NCBI GenBank assembly: GCA_002426195.1
Contig: DIOT01000005.1
Coordinates: 62,001 to 126,000, forward strand
Direction: 5' to 3'
DNA length: 64,000 nucleotides
DNA from: Bacteroidales bacterium UBA5507
Lineage (GTDB): Bacteria; Bacteroidota; Bacteroidia; Bacteroidales; Lentimicrobiaceae
The position numbers and the translations under genes were made by a program. Positions 9,714 to 16,138 of the stretch are shown here, piece after piece (the stretch's first letter is position 1; each line of letters starts with the position of its first letter). The notes below the pieces were generated by a model. The model was given only the letters and a program-made list of their open reading frames with translations, was not told the DNA's origin and ran no database searches.

Positions 9714-9787
9714 TTTTATTAATGTTTTAAATGTTTACAATGAAAGTTACTTTGTCGTTTTTATGATTTATACCTTCATAATGAAGA

Positions 9788-10309
9788 TTAGGCTTCCCTT
9801 TCAGATAGGGTTTTAAGTACACCACTCAATTTATGTCCACCCGACTGTAATGCTGAAATAACATTATTTGCAGGTGATTTAAGCGCAAGAATGATGTCTC
9901 CGATAAGTTCGTTTTTCGATTTGATGCTGATAAGAGTATCGAGGCTTTTATCACCTACGAATGCCATTTCTTCAACGAAAGCACCTTTTAAAATGGGCTT
10001 ATCGCTGGTTTTACGGAATTCCTTGATAAGTTTTGCGGGTTCATTGTTAACCTCCGATAGCATAATGGAGGTTGCTCCTTTCAGAGTTTCATAAAGTTCT
10101 GAGTAGTTCCTTTCGGTACGCTCCATAGCTTTACGTAACAATGTATTTTTAACCACGATTAACTTAACATCCTTCTTAAAACATAACCTTCTCAACTTAC
10201 TGGTAGATTCAGAGTTCAAGTCTGAAATATCAGTAATATAGAGGTTGGGGTTATTTTGCAGCTGCTCAGTCAGGTTATCGATCAGTTGACTCTTTTCTTC
10301 TTTTCTCAT
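9788..10309 (-). CDS. rplJ: 50S ribosomal protein L10 (uL10)
   Basis: The stalk base protein, 173 aa, which anchors L7/L12 dimers on 23S rRNA. The N-terminal RNA-binding domain (EKSQLIDNLTEQL, then VKLIVVKNTLLRKAME) is clear, and the C-terminal helix that binds L12 dimers is present. It lies between rplA (41 bases upstream) and rplL. In other bacteria L10 represses its own mRNA by binding a leader; the 41-base gap is too short for the classic leader structure, so if that control exists here it must use coding sequence or another site. Confidence 0.97.
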   Translation of the reverse strand: MRKEEKSQLIDNLTEQLQNNPNLYITDISDLNSESTSKLRRLCFKKDVKLIVVKNTLLRKAMERTERNYSELYETLKGATSIMLSEVNNEPAKLIKEFRKTSDKPILKGAFVEEMAFVGDKSLDTLISIKSKNELIGDIILALKSPANNVISALQSGGHKLSGVLKTLSEREA

Positions 10310-10350
10310 GATTTCATCTACTTTTTTAGAGGAAAGTCCACAGATTAAAC

Positions 10351-11046
10351 TTACGCTGTTATTGATTTTTGATCAACACGAACACCCGGACTCATGGTAC
10401 TCGACATAAATAAAGATTTCATGTAAGTACCTTTAGCAGCGGCCGGTTTTAGTTTCAATATTGTTTGAAGGAGTTCCTTAGCATTATCCATTAACTTAGC
10501 ATCGTCAAAAGAAGACTTTCCGATTGCAGCATGAATTATACCGAACTTATCTACCTTAAAATCAATTTTACCGGCTTTTGCTTCAGTTACTGCCTTGCCC
10601 ACTTCCATGGTTACAGTTCCTGTCTTGGGATTTGGCATCAAGCCGCGAGGACCTAATATTTTACCAAGTGCACCTACCTTAGGCATAATGCTGGGCATTG
10701 TGATTACAACATCAACATCAGTCCAACCTTCTTTAATTTTTTGGATATATTCATCCAGCCCATAATAATCTGCACCGGCTGCCTGAGCTTCTGCTTCCTT
10801 CTCAGGTGTGCAGAGAACTAAGACTCTTACAGTTTTACCAGTTCCATGGGGAAGCATAACAGTTCCTCTCACCATTTGATTGGCTTTACGAGGATCAACA
10901 CCTAAGCGAACATCTATATCTACAGAGCTATCGAACTTAGTGTTAGTTATTTGCTTTACCACTTTAATGGCTTCACTGAGACTATAAGTGCCATTCTTAT
11001 CGAACTTTGCAAGTGCCTCTTTCCTTTTTTTTGTTAATTTAGCCAT
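10351..11046 (-). CDS. rplA: 50S ribosomal protein L1 (uL1)
   Basis: The L1-stalk protein that helps move deacylated tRNA out of the E site, 231 aa, normal length. The signature LPHGTGKTVRVLV and the loop IMPKVGALGKILGPRGLMPNP are intact. It follows rplK by 44 bases in the standard L11-L1-L10-L12 order. L1 commonly regulates its operon by binding the mRNA near rplK; I did not identify a clear L1-site mimic. Confidence 0.98.
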   Translation of the reverse strand: MAKLTKKRKEALAKFDKNGTYSLSEAIKVVKQITNTKFDSSVDIDVRLGVDPRKANQMVRGTVMLPHGTGKTVRVLVLCTPEKEAEAQAAGADYYGLDEYIQKIKEGWTDVDVVITMPSIMPKVGALGKILGPRGLMPNPKTGTVTMEVGKAVTEAKAGKIDFKVDKFGIIHAAIGKSSFDDAKLMDNAKELLQTILKLKPAAAKGTYMKSLFMSSTMSPGVRVDQKSITA

Positions 11047-11090
11047 TGTTAAGAATTTGTTTTTAACAATTTACAACCGTATTCCTACAG

Positions 11091-11543
11091 TTAGTTATTT
11101 TCTATAGCAAATGGAGGAGTTCCGGAAACAGTAATACCCATACTTCTAGCGGTCCCTGCAACCATAGTCATTGCAGATTTCAATGCAAAAGCATTAAGGT
11201 CAACCATTTTTGATTCGGCTATAGCCTGAATCTGCTCCCAACTTACCGAAGCAACCTTTTTACGGTTAGGTTCGGCTGAGCCACTCTTCAATTTGCTAAC
11301 TTCCAACAACTGAACTGCTACCGGAGGCGTTTTGATGACAAAATCAAAAGATTTGTCCTTATACACAGTAATGATAACAGGTAAAATTTTACCTGCCTGA
11401 TCTTGTGTACGAGCATTAAATTGCTTACAAAACTCCATGATATTCACCCCCTTAGAACCTAAAGCAGGTCCGACAGGTGGTGAAGGATTGGCTGCAGCAC
11501 CTTTAATTTGCAGTTTAATTAAACCGCTTATTTCTTTTGCCAT
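11091..11543 (-). CDS. rplK: 50S ribosomal protein L11 (uL11)
   Basis: Binds the GTPase-associated centre of 23S rRNA together with L10 and is needed for efficient factor turnover, 150 aa. The proline-rich N-terminal domain (PSPPVGPALGSKGVNIMEF), the linker and the C-terminal rRNA-binding domain (ALKSAMTMVAGTARSMGI) are complete. It lies 41 bases after nusG, with no promoter between them that I can see, so nusG and the ribosomal genes are probably cotranscribed. Confidence 0.98.
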   Translation of the reverse strand: MAKEISGLIKLQIKGAAANPSPPVGPALGSKGVNIMEFCKQFNARTQDQAGKILPVIITVYKDKSFDFVIKTPPVAVQLLEVSKLKSGSAEPNRKKVASVSWEQIQAIAESKMVDLNAFALKSAMTMVAGTARSMGITVSGTPPFAIENN

Positions 11544-11584
11544 TGTTGATTATTAGTGAAGTTATTTATCACACTTCCCGTTCT

Positions 11585-12127
11585 TTAATCTTTTTCCACC
11601 TGCATAAACCCTAATTCGAGCGGTGTCTTGCGACCAAAAATTTTAACCATTACTTTCAGTTTTTTCTTTTCTTCGTTAATCTCTTCGATAACTCCGGTAA
11701 AACTGTTAAATGGTCCGTCGATTACAGTTACGGTTTCACCGACAATGAAAGGAACGCTGACTTCTTCGCCTTGTTCCGATAGTTCGTCGACTTTACCGAG
11801 AATGCGGTTTACTTCTGCTGGTCGTAGAGGAACGGGTTCACCCTTCGAACCAAGGAAGCCTAATACTCCAGGCACATTTTTTATAATGTGCGGAATTTCA
11901 CCAGTCAAGATTGCTTCTATCAGTATATAGCCAGGAAGGTAACTCCTCTCTTTACTGATTTTCTTTCCCTTGTGTACCTGATAGACTTTCTCAGTCGGGA
12001 TCAGTACCTGAGATATAGCATCATGAAGCCCTAAACGGTTAATTTCGCTTTCAAGGTATTGCTTTACCTTTTTCTCATTACCGTTTATCGCTCTGATTAC
12101 ATACCACTTTTTTACTTGATCGCTCAT
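11585..12127 (-). CDS. nusG: Transcription termination/antitermination factor NusG
   Basis: A 180-residue elongation factor that clamps RNA polymerase and links it to Rho or to ribosomes. The N-terminal NGN domain (WYVIRAINGNEKKVKQYLE, then the PGYILIEA strand) and the C-terminal KOW domain (about residues 122-175, VIDGPFNSFTGVIEEIN) are both present with no insertion. It lies 64 bases after secE in the conserved secE-nusG-rplK order. The basal form is expected here rather than a specialised paralogue, because of the operon context. Confidence 0.97.
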   Translation of the reverse strand: MSDQVKKWYVIRAINGNEKKVKQYLESEINRLGLHDAISQVLIPTEKVYQVHKGKKISKERSYLPGYILIEAILTGEIPHIIKNVPGVLGFLGSKGEPVPLRPAEVNRILGKVDELSEQGEEVSVPFIVGETVTVIDGPFNSFTGVIEEINEEKKKLKVMVKIFGRKTPLELGFMQVEKD

Positions 12128-12191
12128 AAAGTCACATGGTTAAGATTGCATATTTCATGATGAAATATTAGTAGAAAAAGCAGGTTAATTA

Positions 12192-12389
12192 TTAAAACAG
12201 CAGGTAGAACTGCTTCAATAAAGTTTGGAAAGACATATCCATCAAATAAACGACTAAAGCGATTATAAGGGAAGCGACGGATACTACTATTGCACTATTT
12301 TGGAGATCACTCCATGTGGGCCAGGATGTTTTATGCACCAACTCGTCGTAACTCTCATTGATGTATTCCTGAATTTTAGTCTTTGCCAT
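12192..12389 (-). CDS. secE: Preprotein translocase subunit SecE
   Basis: A 65-residue single-helix subunit of the SecYEG channel. The conserved amphipathic part (YINESYDELVHKTSWPTWSD) precedes one transmembrane helix at about residues 32-54. This short form lacks the two extra N-terminal helices found in Enterobacteria, which is usual for most phyla. It sits between tRNA-Trp and nusG. Its partner secY is in the ribosomal cluster of the same window. Confidence 0.95.
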   Translation of the reverse strand: MAKTKIQEYINESYDELVHKTSWPTWSDLQNSAIVVSVASLIIALVVYLMDMSFQTLLKQFYLLF

Positions 12390-12408
12390 TTAACCATTAT
12401 TTTTATTG

Positions 12409-12481
12409 CACGGGTGGAGAGACTCGAACTCCCAACCAACGGTTTTGGAGACCGCTACTCTACCAATTGAGCTACACCCGT
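12409..12481 (-). tRNA. tRNA-Trp (anticodon CCA)
   Basis: A full cloverleaf of 73 bases: acceptor ACGGGUG with CACCCGU, D-arm GCUC, anticodon loop CUCCAAA giving CCA, T-arm with UUCGAGU, discriminator G. The 3' CCA is not encoded. It sits between tuf and secE in the same direction and would be cut out of a joint transcript. Confidence 0.97.
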
Positions 12482-12509
12482 TTGAGTTTTATACTCTCAG
12501 AGATTTCCT

Positions 12510-12542
12510 CTCTGCCATAATCTGCTATTTAATATGGCAGAG
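12510..12542 (-). other. Hairpin in the tuf to tRNA-Trp spacer
   Basis: A perfect 10-bp stem (CTCTGCCATA with TATGGCAGAG) with a 13-base loop. It shares its last three bases with the hairpin nearer tuf, so both cannot form fully at once. No T-run follows; processing between tuf mRNA and tRNA-Trp is a reasonable role. Confidence 0.55.
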
Positions 12543-12576
12543 ATAAAGGCATCATCTAAACAGATGCCCTTATCTC
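12540..12576 (-). other. Hairpin directly after tuf
   Basis: A 14-position stem with one mismatch (arms 12540-12553 and 12563-12576), starting 10 bases after the tuf stop. It probably defines the 3' end of tuf mRNA or partially terminates transcription before tRNA-Trp, secE and nusG. Confidence 0.6.
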
Positions 12577-12586
12577 AGTTTAATAA

Positions 12587-13774
12587 TTAATCAAAAATTT
12601 CAGTTACCTGTCCTGCACCAACTGTTCTACCACCTTCACGGATAGCGAAACGGAGGTTTTTAGACATAGCAATTGGCTGAATCAGTTTAACAGTAATTGT
12701 AAGGTTATCACCAGGCATTACCATTTCAACTCCTTCAGGAAGAATTACCTCACCAGTAACGTCAGTTGTTCTGAAGTAGAATTGAGGACGATACTTGTTA
12801 TGGAATGGAGTGTGACGTCCACCTTCTTCTTTTTTAAGAATATAGACTTCAGCTTTAAAATCTTTATGAGGTTTAACTGAACCCGGCTTAGCAATAACCA
12901 TACCACGACGGATTTCATCTTTATCAATACCACGGAGTAATAGACCTGCATTATCTCCAGCTTCACCTGTATCAAGAATTTTACGGAACATTTCAACACC
13001 TGTAACAACTGATTTCAGTTTTTCAGCGTCAAGTCCGATAATTTCTACAGGATCACCTGTGTGGATAACACCTGTTTCAATACGACCAGTAGCAACAGTA
13101 CCACGACCGGTAATTGAAAATACGTCTTCAACAGGCATTAAGAAATCCTTATCAACATCACGTGGAGGCAATGGAATCCATGCGTCAACCGCGTCCATGA
13201 GTTCGATAACTTTATCAACCCAAACTGGTTCTTTATTTAATCCACCAAGAGCTGAACCACGAATAACAGGAGTAGCGTCACCGTCAAAACCGTAGAAAGT
13301 AAGAAGATCACGAATTTCCATCTCAACGAGTTCGAGAAGTTCCGGATCGTCTACAAGGTCAACTTTGTTCATAAATACAACTAGGCGGGGAACACCAACC
13401 TGGCGAGCTAAAAGAATATGCTCACGAGTTTGAGGCATAGGACCGTCGGTTGCAGCCACTACTAAAATAGCTCCATCCATCTGAGCTGCACCAGTAACCA
13501 TGTTCTTAACATAGTCAGCGTGACCAGGACAGTCAACGTGTGCATAGTGACGTGTAGCTGTTTGGTATTCAATATGAGCTGTATTAATAGTAATACCTCT
13601 CTCTTTTTCTTCAGGAGCATTGTCAATTGAGTCAAATGACCTGAACTCTGACCAGCCTCTATCGGCTAAGCACAAAGTAATAGCAGCAGTTAAAGTAGTC
13701 TTTCCATGGTCAACGTGACCGATGGTACCAACGTTAACGTGCGGTTTGGAACGATCGAATTTTTCTTTTGCCAT
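12587..13774 (-). CDS. tuf: Elongation factor Tu
   Basis: A GTPase that carries aminoacyl-tRNA to the ribosomal A site, 395 aa. The G1 motif GHVDHGKT is at residues 19-26, G3 as DCPGHADY, G4 as NKVD, G5 as GSAL. Domains 2 and 3 follow with the RGTVATGRIE and GGRTVGAGQVTEI signatures. It is the only tuf copy in the window. It lies directly downstream of four tRNA genes, the same order as the thrU-tyrU-glyT-thrT-tufB operon of Escherichia coli, and is probably transcribed with them from the promoter at 14369-14399. Confidence 0.99.
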   Translation of the reverse strand: MAKEKFDRSKPHVNVGTIGHVDHGKTTLTAAITLCLADRGWSEFRSFDSIDNAPEEKERGITINTAHIEYQTATRHYAHVDCPGHADYVKNMVTGAAQMDGAILVVAATDGPMPQTREHILLARQVGVPRLVVFMNKVDLVDDPELLELVEMEIRDLLTFYGFDGDATPVIRGSALGGLNKEPVWVDKVIELMDAVDAWIPLPPRDVDKDFLMPVEDVFSITGRGTVATGRIETGVIHTGDPVEIIGLDAEKLKSVVTGVEMFRKILDTGEAGDNAGLLLRGIDKDEIRRGMVIAKPGSVKPHKDFKAEVYILKKEEGGRHTPFHNKYRPQFYFRTTDVTGEVILPEGVEMVMPGDNLTITVKLIQPIAMSKNLRFAIREGGRTVGAGQVTEIFD

Positions 13775-13837
13775 ATTAAATAGTTGTGTTAATTTTTGTA
13801 AATTCTTTAAAACTTACGATTATACAAAAAGAATCGG

Positions 13838-13909
<72 letters not shown>

Positions 13910-13960
13910 TAATGCTGAAATTCCATTGTTTCTTGATTTAAACAATGGAACTTCAGATTG

Positions 13961-14033
13961 AGCGGAAAACGGGGCTCGAACCCGCCACCTACAGCTTGGA
14001 AGGCTGTCGCTCTACCAAATGAGCTATTTCCGC
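13961..14033 (-). tRNA. tRNA-Gly (anticodon UCC)
   Basis: A 73-base cloverleaf: acceptor GCGGAAA with UUUCCGC, anticodon stem ACAGC/GCUGU with loop CUUCCAA, T-loop UUCGAGC, discriminator U. Third tRNA of the tuf cluster. Confidence 0.97.
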
Positions 14034-14077
14034 ATTACCTGTGATGCTAAGAAGTATTCTTACCATCTGTCATTGTG

Positions 14078-14159
14078 TGGGGAGAGGAGGATTCGAACCT
14101 CCGAAGGCTGTGCCAACAGATTTACAGTCTGCCCCATTTGACCGCTCTGGAATCTCCCC
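14078..14159 (-). tRNA. tRNA-Tyr (anticodon GUA)
   Basis: An 82-base class II tRNA with a long variable arm. Acceptor GGGGAGA with UCUCCCC, anticodon stem CAGAC/CUGUU with loop UGUAAAU, T-loop UUCGAAU, discriminator A. Second tRNA of the tuf cluster. Confidence 0.97.
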
Positions 14160-14186
14160 ATTTTATTGTACGCATTCAAAGAACTG

Positions 14187-14260
14187 AGCCGATGGAGGGA
14201 TTCGAACCCCCGACCAGCTGATTACAAATCAGCTGCTCTGGCCAACTGAGCTACATCGGC
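14187..14260 (-). tRNA. tRNA-Thr (anticodon UGU)
   Basis: A 74-base cloverleaf: acceptor GCCGAUG with CAUCGGC, anticodon stem GCUGA/UCAGC with loop UUUGUAA, T-loop UUCGAAU, discriminator U. First gene of the tRNA-tuf transcript. Confidence 0.97.
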
Positions 14261-14344
14261 ATACTGTTTTTAACTTGGTTTCTTTACGCTAACCAAGTGC
14301 TCTTTCTTGTTCCTTTTTGTAATTCGTAACTGCTCTTTAAAAGT

Positions 14345-14370
14345 GCAGTCCTTCTTTCAAAAGGACTGCA
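14345..14370 (-). other. Hairpin at the 5' end of the tRNA-tuf transcript
   Basis: Complementary arms GCAGTCCTT and AAGGACTGC with a short loop, beginning immediately after the -7 element of the promoter. It would form at or near the first transcribed bases. A 5' hairpin of this kind may protect the transcript; a similar one lies at the start of the rpsL transcript. Confidence 0.5.
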
Positions 14371-14399
14371 AATGTATAAACTATTTTGACACCAACAAA
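14369..14399 (-). promoter_or_regulatory. Bacteroidota-type promoter for the tRNA-tuf operon
   Basis: On the minus strand TTTG (14396-14399), then exactly 19 bases, then TACATTTG (14369-14376). This equals the published primary sigma consensus of the phylum, TTTG-N19-TAnnTTTG. The expected start lies roughly 100 bases before tRNA-Thr(UGU). Confidence 0.85.
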
Positions 14400-14434
14400 A
14401 ACTTTTTTGTTTTTTTTTGTGTCGATCATAAATT

Positions 14435-14731
14435 TTATTTCCTGAATCTATCTTTGTGTTTGTCAAGTTGCTTACGTAGAGCATCTACAGCTGTATCCGT
14501 TGCCTCTTCAAATGTATTAGATTGTTTCCGGGCAAACAAATCATTCCCTTTGATCAGTAATCTTATTTCTGCAACCTTATTGTTCTGGTCCTCATTGTTT
14601 TCCAATCTCAGTGTGACATCACTGCCGATTATTCCTTCATACACTCCCGAAAGCTTTTCAACTTTGGTACTAATAAACTCTTCCAACTTTCTGTCGGTCT
14701 TAAACTTTACCGATGTAATGTTAACTTTCAT
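14435..14731 (-). CDS. hpf: Ribosome hibernation-promoting factor, short form
   Basis: A 98-residue HPF/RaiA-family protein that binds the 30S subunit in stationary phase and inactivates ribosomes. MKVNITSVKF, the basic DLFARKQSNTFEEATDTAVDAL stretch and the short C-terminal KHKDRFRK are typical of the short type without a dimerisation domain. The start is the ATG at 14731, not an upstream in-frame ATG, because it carries a GGAGG sequence with a five-base spacer and forms an ATGA overlap with the xerC stop. Translation is therefore probably coupled to xerC. An obvious Shine-Dalgarno is unusual in this phylum. Confidence 0.92.
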   Translation of the reverse strand: MKVNITSVKFKTDRKLEEFISTKVEKLSGVYEGIIGSDVTLRLENNEDQNNKVAEIRLLIKGNDLFARKQSNTFEEATDTAVDALRKQLDKHKDRFRK

Positions 14732-15624
14732 ATTTTCCTCCTTTTTTGTGCCCATGGGTGGGCTTGATTATATACAGTTTTAAGTTTTTCTACGCTCGTA
14801 TGAGTATATATTTGAGTAGATGCCAGACTTGAATGACCAAGAATTTCCTTAATGGCATTTAAGTCAGCTCCTTCATTAAGCATTAAAGTAGCAAATGTAT
14901 GTCGTAGGACATGAGGACTTTTCTTACCTGTCACTCCCGCCTTCGTCAAAGCATCTTTAACCATCTCCGAAATGTAAGCACCTGTAATGGGTAGTCCATC
15001 ATCATCAATAATGAGTGAATTGGTACCTGGTAAAGCTATTTCCCCTCTTTTTGACAAATAGTCATTTATCTTCCCCAACAATATACCGCTAACAGGTATG
15101 ATTCGCTCTTTGTTTCGTTTGCCTATGACTTTAATTGATAGATTGTATGGATCTACATCCTGGGTTTTTAATCCTATTAATTCCGATACTCTTATTCCGG
15201 TATGATAGAAAATATGTAGAATCGTAAGATCTCTCAATCGATGGAATGTCAAATCACCAGTATCTTCCAGTGATTTTAACATCTCTTTTTCAGTTACAAA
15301 TGAGGGTAATCTTTGTGGCACCTTTAGGGTAGTTGACATTCTAACCGGACTGGTCTTTACAATACCATTTCTTAAAAGAAACTTATAAAAGGTCTTGAGC
15401 GATGAAAGCTTACGATTTGTACTCCTTGGTGATAGTCCATGTTCAAGAAGTGAAGCGAGCCATGATCGCACCATGATACCAGTTGCTTCAGCAAGATTAA
15501 TAACATCATAATTTTCAGTGAGATATGAAGCAAATTGATTTAAATCATTTCTGTATGCTTCAATTGTATGCGAAGAGTAGCGCTTTTCGTATTCCAGGTG
15601 ATCTAAGAAATTCTCTCTTATCAT
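14728..15624 (-). CDS. xerC: Tyrosine recombinase XerC-like
   Basis: A 298-residue site-specific recombinase of the XerC/XerD type, which resolves chromosome dimers at dif. The N-terminal SAM-like DNA-binding domain covers about residues 1-90. The catalytic set is complete: Arg in HTGIRVSE (about 147), Lys in the beta-hairpin GKRNKER, HVLRH (about H238 and R241), H264 in LGHSS and nucleophile Tyr near 273. It could be called XerD by some schemes. It lies after rpsU with a terminator between, and its last codons (AGG AGG AAA ATA TGA) supply the Shine-Dalgarno and start codon of hpf. Confidence 0.92.
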   Translation of the reverse strand: MIRENFLDHLEYEKRYSSHTIEAYRNDLNQFASYLTENYDVINLAEATGIMVRSWLASLLEHGLSPRSTNRKLSSLKTFYKFLLRNGIVKTSPVRMSTTLKVPQRLPSFVTEKEMLKSLEDTGDLTFHRLRDLTILHIFYHTGIRVSELIGLKTQDVDPYNLSIKVIGKRNKERIIPVSGILLGKINDYLSKRGEIALPGTNSLIIDDDGLPITGAYISEMVKDALTKAGVTGKKSPHVLRHTFATLMLNEGADLNAIKEILGHSSLASTQIYTHTSVEKLKTVYNQAHPWAQKRRKI

Positions 15625-15649
15625 GTAGTAAAAAAAAAAAGAAAATTCA

Positions 15650-15696
15650 GCTTTCTTGTAATAACGTATAAATATAATACTTTATTACAAGAAAGC
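15650..15696 (-). terminator. Intrinsic terminator after rpsU
   Basis: A perfect 15-bp stem (arms 15650-15664 and 15682-15696) with a 17-base AT-rich loop. On the minus strand an AATTTTC and a run of eleven T follow. It ends 26 bases before the xerC start, so xerC-hpf depends on read-through or on a promoter I could not identify. Confidence 0.8.
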
Positions 15697-15733
15697 AAAA
15701 CTTTCTTCGTTAAATCGCACTTAAAAAGAAGGC

Positions 15734-15928
15734 CTATTGATCAGCTTCCTGTTGGAGTTTCTGAACATAAATAGCGTGAAGTAATTGTTCACGTTTTATA
15801 ACTGAAGGCTTTGAAAACTTCTGTCTTTCACGAAGCTCTTTTACAACTCCTGTTTTTTCAAATTTCCTTTTCAGTTTCTTTAAGGCTCTGTCGATGTTTT
15901 CGCCTTCTTTAACGGGTACGATGATCAT
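15734..15928 (-). CDS. rpsU: 30S ribosomal protein S21 (bS21)
   Basis: A 64-residue basic protein of the 30S platform. VKEGENIDRALKKLKRKFEKTGV is the family signature. In Bacteroidota structural work (Flavobacterium ribosome) bS21 with bS6 and bS18 covers the 16S anti-Shine-Dalgarno, so its level may decide which mRNAs are translated. Its own start is preceded by purine-rich sequence (AAAGAGAGAG) but no GGAGG. Placed upstream of xerC-hpf. Confidence 0.95.
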   Translation of the reverse strand: MIIVPVKEGENIDRALKKLKRKFEKTGVVKELRERQKFSKPSVIKREQLLHAIYVQKLQQEADQ

Positions 15929-15989
15929 GTTAAATACTCTCTCTTTCTTTTAATGTTGTTAATTGAATTCAATTTTCTTTAAAAGGTGG

Positions 15990-15997
15990 CAAAGATA
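15990..15997 (-). promoter_or_regulatory. -7 element of a likely rpsU promoter
   Basis: TATCTTTG on the minus strand, matching the phylum -7 consensus, 61 bases before the rpsU start. No TTTG lies 19 bases upstream, so the -33 half is weak or absent. Confidence 0.45.
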
Positions 15998-16138
15998 CAA
16001 AAAATAATACAAACAATACACTTATTTCAACAAATTACAAGTTTTTTATTATCAGAGGATTGGTTAAAGTGCATGCTACCTTTCAATACCTAGGTATAGT
16101 CTTTTCGGAAACAAATGTATCTATCTTTGGAGATTCCC

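Noticed and set aside
10310..10350. L10-type autoregulatory leader before rplJ
   Set aside because: The gap is only 41 bases and shows no kink-turn or multi-stem structure.
14307..14783. A 158-codon plus-strand frame across hpf and the tRNA-tuf promoter
   Set aside because: It is antisense to hpf and its Ser/Phe/Leu-rich product is what reverse-strand AT-rich sequence gives.
16112..16129. TACATTTG (minus strand) and TATCTTTG (plus strand) near the end of the DPP IV-like gene
   Set aside because: Neither has a TTTG or TTG at the proper distance and no gene starts nearby in a suitable direction.
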